From assembly GCA_949987565.1 (NCBI GenBank), contig OX465118.1, positions 5,484,538-5,548,537 on the forward strand: a stretch of 64,000 bases of DNA, in the 5' to 3' direction. The notes under the pieces were generated by a model, which was not told where the DNA came from, did no database searches, and saw only the letters and a program-made list of their open reading frames with translations. Below, one piece after another: positions 44,285 through 56,200 of the stretch; positions within the stretch are counted from its first letter, which is position 1, and each line of letters begins with the position of its first letter. Position numbers and translations under genes: made by a program. The DNA comes from Luidia sarsii. Lineage: Eukaryota; Echinodermata; Asteroidea; Paxillosida; Luidiidae.

Positions 44285-45306
44285 CGCTTGTTTTGTAGTA
44301 GATATGTGATACTATAGGCCTAAGCCTAAGCCCGAGCCTAAGCCTTTAACTAAGGACATTACAGTCATTTACCGGACAGTTTGCACGTATAGATGATTTG
44401 TTTGTCTTAAATCAATTTGTTTTGGAAGTGCACATCGCAAATGGAATTTCACATTAATTGTTACATTGCCCCTTGATCAACGCCATAATACATGAACACT
44501 AATACGATAATATTTTTTTAAGATTGACAAACTCAGTGCCTGTGAGTACTGCAGCAGTTGGCAGTGTTTAGGCAACCGAGCTAAAGGATCACTGATAGAG
44601 GGCGCCCTAAACGCAAAATGACCCATAACAATAATGGTACGTGCCAGATCCCCGAAGTAAGTTAGCTGACTTTGGATGCGAACAATTAAGTTACATACTA
44701 AAAAGTCTCTGGGTTCTTGTGGCTGTACCGAAAATTTAGCCTGGACCATAATATCCTAGACAAAACTAACTGGGAATGGCAAAGAAAACTGTGAATGGAC
44801 CAAGAACTGTGTCATCACTCTCACTATCTGAGCATCCATCATGCCCATGAGATCATAAAGGGGTACATTTCAAACTCCATTATTAGCAAAAGTTTACGAT
44901 CATTTAGTTTAAATTTTTCACTGTAATTGATTCGGGAAAATGTGTATCAAAAAATTGCCATAACATGGATATTAATGAGGCACTGAACTACCACTGAAGT
45001 TGGCACTGATTGACTATCATAAATATTGTTTTAAATTGAATCGAAAAAGAAATTTGAAAAGATGACGTCATCTGGTGTCGAGTTACGTCACGTTATCTCA
45101 TTGGATGTTAAAAACAATTACCTATGAGTCACTGACGTACGATTTTCATAAAGAGTGAAAGTTCATGAAAAAATAATGATGACGTCTTCAGGTATCAAGT
45201 TACGTCAATTCAAAGAGGCCTGGTTTCCCCCATAGGTTTTGTACACGTTTTCCATTTTGGTATTTCCGCAGTTTCTGACATCTTTTTGGCAGTTCATTAC
45301 ATCTGG
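44285..45306. other. Flank of the tandem array, no gene
   Basis: No exon recognised. Two degenerate copies of an array segment occur here: GATGACGTCATCTGGTGTCG with AGTTACGTCACG (45061) and GATGACGTCTTCAGGTATCA with AGTTACGTCAATTCAAAGAG (45178). A tRNA-like foldback piece is at 44775-44850. Confidence 0.55.
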
Positions 45307-45547
45307 GGCCAAATTCATAGAACCGCTTAAGCGCCAAAATCTGCTGAAGCACATCAAGTCAGGGTTCGTAGGATCACCTTGCCAACCCAAACTTTGACTT
45401 TCGTTTCCTTCTAAGTAAAGAAAAGTGGAATACAAGTCAAAAGCAATTGACATCACATCGCGGTGCGGTTTGTAATCCTGCTTACACAAGGAAGACTTTT
45501 CCTACTTAGCAGATTTTCACGCTTAAGCGTTTCTATGAAATTGGGTC
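45307..45547. mobile_element. MITE with ~39-bp terminal inverted repeats
   Basis: Left arm GGCCAAATTCATAGAACCGC then TTAAGCGCCAAAATCTGCT. Right arm AGCAGATTTTCACGCTTAAG then CGTTTCTATGAAATTGGGTC is its inverse with few mismatches. The last 26 bp of the right arm are also the first 26 bp of every unit of the array. Confidence 0.85.
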
Positions 45548-46423
45548 ATGATTCTTAGAAGACCGTACACAGACGGTCCAGGCAGAAATTGGAAATAATG
45601 ACGTCGATCAGCAGGTGTCAAGTTACGTTGCTTTAAAGAAGCCATAGGTATACACTTTTTTGACAACTGTATTGCGCTTATGAATAACTAAGGGTTCCTA
45701 AACTTTGGTTGAGAAAGCAGAAGTAAATAGAAATCGTATTAATTGTTTCATCTTCATTATGTTTGAAATAATAACCAAGAGTCCAAATAATTATGAGGTC
45801 ATTATATTTCATGAAAAAATTGTCACTTTGAGCACAATGCACGTGACATGAATTTAAAGGTACCTGCTTGGAAAGAACTCGTTACTGTCACTTTATCAGC
45901 TGCCACGTAACATGGGTGTAAAGTTGTGGTTTTCCCCTTGCGGTTTAGAACACCATTTTTGTCAACCATTCAATTTGCTGCTTCCCTCAATCTACATGAT
46001 ATCCGAATTTTTACCGTTTGATCAATGATCATCAGCTTCGGGTGATCTTCCAATAATAATGTGTCAGTGTAATTCGTCACTTGACATTAAAGCTGCATTA
46101 TTTTAACTGGGAAGAGTTATGGTATTGTACATGTTGCTTCAGGTTGAAACTTTGCTTGAGTTTAGAATCGACAATATTAAAGGTAAAATTTAACTGACAT
46201 GACATGATTTTCACGTCAAACCTCACTAACATTTTCACTTGAACAATTTTGTACATGCATGCCATTGTACTGCGCCATGCATGATAATTATGGCTGACGG
46301 AAGTACAGTATTTTAGTGTGCTGCACCCTTTACTCGCGACGAAATCCAAAAGCCCGCCGTCAACGGCCATGCCCCGTAATTTTAATCGGGTTCGCTAACA
46401 TGTATCAGATGTCCGTAACTGTT

Positions 46424-46496
46424 GCGTAACACAAGTGGCCTTGTGTGAAAGACGCTCGCCTGCCAACGTGTAGGTTCGTGGTTCGATCCCGGGGGT
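46424..46496 (+). ncRNA. tRNA-Gly-like module a (first unit)
   Basis: Contains GACGCTCGCCTGCCAACGTG, comparable to the CTCGCCTGCCA anticodon arm of tRNA-Gly(GCC), and a B box GGTTCGATCCC. TATTTTT and then T7 follow, as in Pol III termination. The T-stem pairs imperfectly and the acceptor stem is not evident, so it is tRNA-derived rather than a tRNA gene. Recurs at the same position in every unit. Confidence 0.65.
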
Positions 46497-46914
46497 ATTT
46501 TTAACTTATTTTTTTCTCAGCACGATAGTGCGGTATAAGGTGTTTAAAAAACTCCCGCAAACACCAACGTCGCATGTGGCGCATCTAGATGGGTCGCTGT
46601 GACGCTGGGACTGTTCTCGTAATCCAGGTTCGCGTCTTCGTACAGGGACACATGCGTTTGGTCGACTCGGCGGCCAAGGTCTAGGGGCCGCTGTGTTTCC
46701 TCCCTCACATGGCGCAGGGTCTACGGGCCTATATGGATGAGGGCAGGGAAGGACGTGCGGTGGACCGGTACCGAGGCCTTAAGAGCTCTTATAGATCCGT
46801 GCACACGGGACGACCCTGGAGGTCCCGGGGATCTGAAAGCTTGGTCTGACACCGCATAACTTTTTTTCTCGCAAACTTTGATTTTTTAAGTGTTTCGTGC
46901 TCGTTTTTTTCTAT

Positions 46915-47140
46915 TCATTTTTAGCTGTTTCGTCTTCCGAAACAGCTTTTGTTTTCGTTTTTTTTTCTATACATTTTGTTTTTTTCTCCCCTTTTTTGTC
47001 CATCTGTTTCGGTCTTCCGAAACGGCTCTTGTCTTCGTTCTGTTTTGTTTTCCTATTCAACTTTTTTCTTAGTTGTTTCGGTCATTCAAAAACAGCTCTT
47101 GTTTTCGTTTTTTGTAAATACCCTTTTTTCCCTTTTTTTT
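46915..47140 (+). repeat. Hairpin cluster in a T-rich block (first unit)
   Basis: Three similar sub-repeats. The first is a perfect 10-bp stem, AGCTGTTTCG-TCTTC-CGAAACAGCT (46923-46947). The second is GTTTCGG-TCTT-CCGAAAC. The third (TTGTTTCGGTCATTCAAAAA) is degenerate. Each is followed by a TTTTCGTT-type T-rich run. The units starting at 54233 and 59426 have lost the first hairpin. Confidence 0.85.
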
Positions 47141-47164
47141 AACGTGTAAGATATCCGAAACTGT

Positions 47165-47233
47165 TGTAGTAGAAAACTTGTGTGAAAGACGCTCGACTGC
47201 CAACGTGTAGGTTCGTGGTTCGATCCCGGGGGT
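47165..47233 (+). ncRNA. tRNA-Gly-like module b (first unit)
   Basis: Contains GACGCTCGACTGCCAACGTG and the same B box GGTTCGATCCC, followed by TATTTTTCTC. Homology to module a extends on both sides (AGATATCCGAAACTGTTG upstream; TCTCAGCACGA downstream), showing a duplicated ~120-bp module. It ends the unit. Confidence 0.65.
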
Positions 47234-50200
47234 ATTTTTCTCTTATTTTTGTTCTCAGCACGACTTAAGCGTTTCTATGAAATTGGGTCATGATTCTTAG
47301 AAGACCATACACAGACGGTCCTGGCAGAAATTGGAAATAATGACGTCGATCAGCAGGTGTCAAGTTACGTTGCTTTAAAGAAGCCATAGGTATACACTTT
47401 TTTGACAACTGTATTGCGCTTATAAATAACTGAGGGTTCCTAAACTTTGGTTGAGAAAGCAGAAAGGAATAGAAATCGTATTAATTGTTTCATCTTCATT
47501 ATGTTGGAAATAATAACCAAGAGTCCAAATAATTATGAGGTCATTATATTTCATAAAAAAATTGTCACTTTGAGCACAATGCACGTGACATGAATTTAAA
47601 GGTACCTGCTTGGAAAGAACTCGTTACTGTCACTTTATCAGCTGCCACGTAACATGGGTGTAAAGTTGTGGTTTTCCCCTTGCGGTTTAGAACACCATTT
47701 TTGTCAACCATTCAATTTGCTGCTTCCCTCAATCTACATGATATCCGAATTTTTACCGTTTGATCAATGATCATCAGCTTCGGGTGATCTTCCAATAATA
47801 ATGTGTCAGTGTAATTCGTCACTTGACATTAAAGCTGCATTATTTTAACTGGGAAGAGTTATGGTATTGTACATGTTGCTTCAGGTTGAAACTTTGCTTG
47901 AGTTTAGAATCGACAATATTAAAGGTAAAATTTAACTGACATGACATGATTTTCACGTCAAACCTCACTAACATTTTCACTTGAACAATTTTGTACATGC
48001 ATGCCATTGTACTGCGCCATGCATGATAATTATGGCTGACGGAAGTACAGTATTTTAGTGTGCTGCACCCTTTACTCGCGACGAAATCCAAAAGCCCGCC
48101 GTCAACGGCCATGCCCCGTAATTTTAATCGGGTTCGCTAACATGTATCAGATGTCCGTAACTGTTGCGTAACACAAGTGGCCTTGTGTGAAAGACGCTCG
48201 CCTGCCAACGTGTAGGTTCGTGGTTCGATCCCGGGGGTATTTTTAACTTATTTTTTTCTCAGCACGATAGTGCGGTATAAGGTGTTTAAAAAACTCCCGC
48301 AAACACCAACGTCGCATGTGGCGCATCTAGATGGGTCGCTGTGACGCTGGGACTGTTCTCGTAATCCAGGTTCGCGTCTTCGTACAGGGACACATGCGTT
48401 TGGTCGACTCGGCGGCCAAGGTCTAGGGGCCGCTGTGTTTCCAGCCTCACATGGCGCAGGGTCTACGGGCCTATATGGATGAGTGCAGGGAAGGACGTGC
48501 GGTGGACCGGTACCGAGGCCTTAAGAGCTCTTATAGATCCGTGCACACGGGACGATCCTGGAGGTCCCGGGGATCTGAAAGCTTGGTCTGACACCACATA
48601 ACTTTTTTTCTCGCAAACTTTGATTTTTTTAAGTGTTTCGTGCTCGTTTTTTTCTATTCATTTTTAGCTGTTTCGTCTTCCGAAACAGCTTTTGTTTTCG
48701 TTTTTTTTTCTATACATTTTGTTTTTTTCTCCCCTTTTTTGTCCATCTGTTTCGGTCTTCCGAAACGGCTCTTGTCTTCGTTCTGTTTTGTTTTCCTATT
48801 CAACTTTTTTCTTAGTTGTTTCGGTCTTTCAAAAACAGCTCTTGTTTTCGTTTTTTGTAAATACCCTTTTTTCCCTTTTTTTTAACGTGTAAGATATCCG
48901 AAACTGTTGTAGTAGAAAACTTGTGTGAAAGACGCTCGACTGCCAACGTGTAGGTTCGTGGTTCGATCCCGGGGGTATTTTTCTCTTATTTTTGTTCTCA
49001 GCACGACTTAAGCGGCTCTATGAAATTGGGTCATGATTCTTAGAAGACCGTACACAGACGGTCCTGGCAGAAATTGGAAATAATGACGTCGATCAGCAGG
49101 TGTCAAGTTACGTTGCTTTAAAGAAGCCATAGGTATACACTTTTTTTACAACTGTATTGCGCTTATAAATAACTGAGGGTTCCTAAACTTTGGTTGCGAA
49201 AGCAGAAAGGAATAGAAATCGTATTAATTGTTTCATCTTCATTATGTTGGAAATAATAACCAAGAGTCCAAATAATTATGAGGTCATTATATTTCATAAA
49301 AAAATTGTCACTTTGAGCACAATGCACGTGACATGAATTTAAAGGTACCTGCTTGGAAAGAACTCGTTACTGTCACTTTATCAGCTGCCACGTAACATGG
49401 GTGTAAAGTTGTGGTTTTCCCCTTGCGGTTTAGAACACCATTTTTGTCAACCATTCAATTTGCTGCTTCCCTCAATCTACATGATATCCGAATTTTTACC
49501 GTTTGATCAATGATCATCAGCTTCGGGTGATCTTCCAATAATAATGTGTCAGTGTAATTCGTCACTTGACATTAAAGCTGCATTATTTTAACTGGGAAGA
49601 GTTATGGTATTGTACATGTTGCTTCAGGTTGAAACTTTGCTTGAGTTTAGAATCGACAATATTAAAGGTAAAATTTAACTGACATGACATGATTTTCACG
49701 TCAAACCTCACTAACATTTTCACTTGAACAATTTTGTACATGCATGCCATTGTACTGCGCCATGCATGATAATTATGGCTGACGGAAGTACAGTATTTTA
49801 GTGTGCTGCACCCTTTACTCGCGACGAAATCCAAAAGCCCGCCGTCAACGGCCATGCCCCGTAATTTTAATCGGGTTCGCTAACATGTATCAGATGTCCG
49901 TAACTGTTGCGTAACACAAGTGGCCTTGTGTGAAAGACGCTCGCCTGCCAACGTGTAGGTTCGTGGTTCGATCCCGGGGGTATTTTTAACTTATTTTTTT
50001 CTCAGCACGATAGTGCGGTATAAGGTGTTTAAAAAACTCCCGCAAACACCAACGTCGCATGTGGCGCATCTAGATGGGTCGCTGTGACGCTGGGACTGTT
50101 CTCGTAATCCAGGTTCGCGTCTTCGTACAGGGACACATGCGTTTGGTCGACTCGGCGGCCAAGGTCTAGGGGCCGCTGTGTTTCCAGCCTCACATGGCGC

Positions 50201-53200
50201 AGGGTCTACGGGCCTATATGGATGAGGGCAGGGAAGGACGTGCGGTGGACCGGTACCGAGGCCTTAAGAGCTCTTATAGATCCGTGCACACGGGACGATC
50301 CTGGAGGTCCCGGGGATCTGAAAGCTTGGTCTGACACCGCATAACTTTTTTTCTCGCAAACTTTGATTTTTTAAGTGTTTCGTGCTCGTTTTTTTCTATT
50401 CATTTTTAGCTGTTTCGTCTTCCGAAACAGCTTTTGTTTTCGTTTTTTTTTCTATACATTTTGTTTTTTTCTCCCCTTTTTTGTCCATCTGTTTCGGTCT
50501 TCCGAAACGGCTCTTGTCTTCGTTCTGTTTTGTTTTCCTATTCAACTTTTTTCTTAGTTGTTTCGGTCTTTCAAAAACAGCTCTTGTTTTCGTTTTTTGT
50601 AAATACCCTTTTTTCCCTTTTTTTTAACGTGTAAGATATCCGAAACTGTTGTAGTAGAAAACTTGTGTGAAAGACGCTCGACTGCCAACGTGTAGGTTCG
50701 TGGTTCGATCCCGGGGGTATTTTTCTCTTATTTTTGTTCTCAGCACGACTTAAGCGGCTCTATGAAATTGGGTCATGATTCTTAGAAGACCATACACAGA
50801 CGGTCCTGGCAGAAATTGGAAATAATGACGTCGATCAGCAGGTGTCAAGTCACGTTGCTTTAAAGAAGCCATAGGTATACACGTTTTTGACAACTGTATT
50901 GCGCTTATGAATAACTGAGGGTTCCTAAACTTTGGTTGAGAAAGCAGAAGGGAATGGAAATCGTATTAATTGTTTCATCTTCATTATGTTGGAAATAATA
51001 ACCAAGAGTCCAAATAATTATGAGGTCATTATATTTCATAAAAAAATTGTCACTTTGAGCACAATGCACGTGACATGAATTTAAAGGTACCTGCTTGGAA
51101 AGAACTCGTTACTGTCACTTTATCAGCTGCCACGTAACATGGGTGTAAAGTTGTGGTTTACCCCTTGCGGTTTAGAACACCATTTTTGTCAACCATTCAA
51201 TTTGCTGCTTCCCTCAATCTACATGATATCCGAATTTGTACCGTTTGATCAATGATCATCAGCTTCGGGTGATCTTCCAATAATAATGTGTCAGTGTAAT
51301 TCGTCACTTGACATTAAAGCTGCATTATTTTAATTGGGAAGAGTTATGGTATTGTACATGTTGCTTCAGGTTGAAACTTTGCTTGAGTTTAGAATCGACA
51401 ATATTAAAGGTAAATTTTAACTGACATGACATGATTTTCACGTCAAACCTCACTAACATTTTCACTTGAACAATTTTGTACATGCATGCCATTGTACTGC
51501 GCCATGCATGATAATTATGGCTGACGGAAGTACAGTATTTTAGTGTGCTGCACCCTTTACTCGAGACGAAATCCAAAAGCCCGCCGTCAACGGCCATGCC
51601 CCGTAATTTTAATCGGGTTCGCTAACATGTATCAGATGTCCGTAACTGTTGCGTAACACAAGTGGCCTTGTGTGAAAGACGCTCGCCTGCCAACGTGTAG
51701 GTTCGTGGTTCGATCCCGGGGGTATTTTTAACTTATTTTTTTCTCAGCACGATAGTGCGGTATAAGGTGTTTAAAAAACTCCCGCAAACACCAACGTCGC
51801 ATGTGGCGCATCTAGATGGGTCGCTGTGACGCTGGGACTGTTCTCGTAATCCAGGTTCGCGTCTTCGTACAGGGACACATGCGTTTGGTCGACTCGGCGG
51901 CCAAGGTCTAGGGGCCGCTGTGTTTCCTCCCTCACATGGCGCAGGGTCTACGGGCCTATATGGATGAGGGCAGGGAAGGACGTGCGGTGGACCGGTACCG
52001 AGGCCTTAAGAGCTCTTATAGATCCGTGCACACGGGACGACCCTGGAGGTCCCGGGGATCTGAAAGCTTGGTCTGACACCGCATAACTTTTTTTCTCGCA
52101 AACTTTGATTTTTTAAGTGTTTCGTGCTCGTTTTTTTCTATTCATTTTTAGCTGTTTCGTCTTCCGAAACAGCTTTTGTTTTCGTTTTTTTTTCTATACA
52201 TTTTGTTTTTTTCTCCCCTTTTTTGTCCATCTGTTTCGGTCTTCCGAAACGGCTCTTGTCTTCGTTCTGTTTTGTTTTCCTATTCAACTTTTTTCTTAGT
52301 TGTTTCGGTCTTTCAAAAACAGCTCTTGTTTTCGTTTTTTGTAAATACCCTTTTTTCCCTTTTTTTTAACGTGTAAGATATCCGAAACTGTTGTAGTAGA
52401 AAACTTGTGTGAAAGACGCTCGACTGCCAACGTGTAGGTTCGTGGTTCGATCCCGGGGGTATTTTTCTCTTATTTTTGTTCTCAGCACGACTTAAGCGGC
52501 TCTATGAAATTGGGTCATGATTCTTAGAAGACCATACACAGACGGTCCTGGCAGAAATTGGAAATAATGACGTCGATCAGCAGGTGTCAAGTTACGTTGC
52601 TTTAAAGAAGCCATAGGTATACACGTTTTTGACAACTGTATTGCGCTTATGAATAACTGAGGGTTCCTAAACTTTGGTTGAGAAAGCAGAAGGGAATGGA
52701 AATCGTATTAATTGTTTCATCTTCATTATGTTGGAAATAATAACCAAGAGTCCAAAAAATTATGAGGTCATTATATTTCATAAAAAAATTGTCACTTTGA
52801 GCACAATGCACGTGACATGAATTTAAAGGTACCTGCTTGGAAAGAACTCGTTACTGTCACTTTATCAGCTGCCACGTAACATGGGTGTAAAGTTGTGGTT
52901 TACCCCTTAAGGTTTAGAACACCATTTTTGTCAACCATTCAATTTGCTGCTTCCCTCAATCTACATGATATCCGAATTTGTACCGTTTGATCAATGATCA
53001 TCAGCTTCGGGTGATCTTCCAATAATAATGTGTCAGTGTAATTCGTCACTTGACATTAAAGCTGCATTATTTTAACTGGGAAGAGTTATGGTATTGTACA
53101 TGTTGCTTCAGGTTGAAACTTTGCTTGAGTTTAGAATCGACAATATTAAAGGTAAATTTTAACTGACATGACATGATTTTCACGTCAAACCTCACTAACA

Positions 53201-56200
53201 TTTTCACTTGAACAATTTTGTACATGCATGCCATTGTACTGCGCCATGCATGATAATTATGGCTGACGGAAGTACAGTATTTTAGTGTGCTGCACCCTTT
53301 ACTCGCGACGAAATCCAAAAGCCCGCCGTCAACGGCCATGCCCCGTAATTTTAATCGGGTTCGCTAACATGTATCAGATGTCCGTAACTGTTGCGTAACA
53401 CAAGTGGCCTTGTGTGAAAGACGCTCGCCTGCCAACGTGTAGGTTCGTGGTTCGATCCCGGGGGTATTTTTAACTTATTTTTTTCTCAGCACGATAGTGC
53501 GGTATAAGGTGTTTAAAAAACTCCCGCAAACACCAACGTCGCATGTGGCGCATCTAGATGGGTCGCTGTGACGCTGGGACTGTTCTCGTAATCCAGGTTC
53601 GCGTCTTCGTACAGGGACACATGCGTTTGGTCGACTCGGCGGCCAAGGTCTAGGGGCCGCTGTGTTTCCTCCCTCACATGGCGCAGGGTCTACGGGCCTA
53701 TATGGATGTGGGCAGGGAAGGACGTGCGGTGGACCGGTACCGAGGCCTTAAGAGCTCTTATAGATCCGTGCACACGGGACGACCCTGGAGGTCCCGGGGA
53801 TCTGAAAGCTTGGTCTGACACCGCATAACTTTTTTTCTCGCAAACTTTGATTTTTTAAGTGTTTCGTGCTCGTTTTTTTCTATTCATTTTTAGCTGTTTC
53901 GTCTTCCGAAACAGCTTTTGTTTTCGTTTTTTTTTCTATACATTTTGTTTTTTTCTCCCCTTTTTTGTCCATCTGTTTCGGTCTTCCGAAACGGCTCTTG
54001 TCTTCGTTCTGTTTTGTTTTCCTATTCAACTTTTTTCTTAGTTGTTTCGGTCTTTCAAAAACAGCTCTTGTTTTCGTTTTTTGTAAATACCCTTTTTTCC
54101 CTTTTTTTTAACGTGTAAGATATCCGAAACTGTTGTAGTAGAAAACTTGTGTGAAAGACGCTCGACTGCCAACGTGTAGGTTCGTGGTTCGATCCCGGGG
54201 GTATTTTTCTCTTATTTTTGTTCTCAGCACGACTTAAGCGTTTCTATGAAATTGGGTCATGATTCTTAAAAGACCATACACAGACGGTCCTGGCAGAAAT
54301 TGGAAATAATGACGTCGATCAGCAGGTGTCAAGTTACGTTGCTTTAAAGAAGCCATAGGTATACACTTTTTTGACAACTGTATTGCGCTTATGAATAACT
54401 GAGGGTTTCTAAACTTTGGTTGAGAAAGCAGAAGGGAATGGAAATCGTATTAATTGTTTCATCTTCATTATGTTGGAAATAATAACCAAGAGTCCAAATA
54501 ATTATGAGGTCATTATATTTCATAAAAAAAATGTCACTTTGAGCACAATGCACGTGACATGAATTTAAAGGTACCTGCTTGGAAAGAACTCGTTACTGTC
54601 ACTTTATCAGCTGCCACGTAACATAGGTGTAAAGTTGTGGTTTTCCCCTTGCGGTTTAGAACACCATTTTTGTCAACCATTCAATTTGCTGCTTCCCTCA
54701 ATCTACATGATATCCGAATTTGTACCGTTTGATCAATGATCATCAGCTTCGGGTGATCTTCCAATAATAATGTGTCAGTGTAATGCGTCACTTGACATTA
54801 AAGCTGCATTATTTTAACTGGGAAGAGTTATCGTATTGCTTCTGGTTGAAACTTTGCTTGAGTTTAGAATCGACAATATTAAAGGTAAAATTTAACTGAC
54901 ATGACATGATTTTCACGTCAAACCACACTAACATTTTCACTTGAACAATTTTGTACATGCATGCCATTGTACTGCGCCATGCATGATAATTATGGCTTAC
55001 GGAAGTACAGTATTTTAGTGTGCTGCACCCTTTACTCGCGACGAAATCCAAAAGCCCGCCGTCAACGGCCATGCCCCGTATTTTTAATCGGGTTCGCTAA
55101 CATGTATCAGATGTCCGTAACTGTTGCGTAACACAAGTGGCCTTGTGTGAAAGACGCTCGCCTGCCAACGTGTAGGTTTGTGGTTCGATCCCGGGGGTAT
55201 TTTTAACTTATTTTTTTTCTCAGCACGATAGTGCGGTATAAGGTGTTTAAAAAACTCCCGCAAACACCAACGTCGCATGTGGCGCATCTAGATGGGTCGC
55301 TGTGACGCTGGGACTGTTCTCGTAATCCAGGTTCGCGTCTTCGTACAGGGACACATGCGTTTGGTCGACTCGGCGGCCAAGGTCTAGGGGCCGCTGTGTT
55401 TCCTCCCTCACATGGCGCAGGGTCTACGGGCCTATATGGATGAGGGCAGGGAAGGACGTGCGGTGGACCGGTACCGAGGCCTTAAGAGCTCTAATAGATC
55501 CGTGCACACGGGACGACCCTGGAGGTCCCGGGGATCTGAAAGCTTGGTCTGACACCGCATAACTTTTTTTCTCGCAAACTTTGATTTTTTAAGTGTTTCG
55601 TGCAGGTTTTTTCTATTCATTTGTTTTCGGGGTTTTTTTCTATACATTTTGTTTTTTTCTCCCCTTTTTCGTCCATCTGTTTCGGTCTTCCGAAACGGCT
55701 CTTGTCTTCGTTCTGTTTTGTTTTCCTATTCAACTTTTTTCTTAGTTGTTTCGGTCTTTCAAAAACAGCTCTTGTTTTCGTTTTTTGTAAATACCCTTTT
55801 TTCCCTTTTTTTTAACGTGTAAGATATCCGAAACTGTTGTAGTAGAAAACTTGTGTGAAAGACGCTCGACTGCCAACGTGTAGGTTCGTGGTTCGATCCC
55901 GGGGGTATTTTTCTCTTATTTTTGTTCTCAGCACGACTTAAGCGTTTCTATGAAATTGGGTCATGATTCTTAGAAGACCATACACAGACGGTCCTGGCAG
56001 AAATTGGAAATAATGACGTCGATCAGCAGGTGTCAAGTTACGTTGCTTTAAAGAAGCCATAGGTATACACTTTTTTGACAACTGTATTGCGCTTATAAAT
56101 AATTGAGGGTTCCTAAACTTTGGTTGAGAAAGCAGAAGGGAAAAGAAATCGTATTAATTTTTTCATCTTCATTATGTTGGAAATAATAACCAAGAGTCCA

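Noticed and set aside
46098..46370. 90-codon minus frame starting MAVDGGLLDF, recurring in every unit of the array
   Set aside because: It recurs because units are nearly identical; changes between copies are not concentrated at silent sites on inspection, and no family is recognised. A dN/dS test on many units would settle it.
46560..46850. Possible 5S rRNA or snRNA in the GC-rich block of the array
   Set aside because: No match to the 5S internal control region or to U-snRNA landmarks that I can see.
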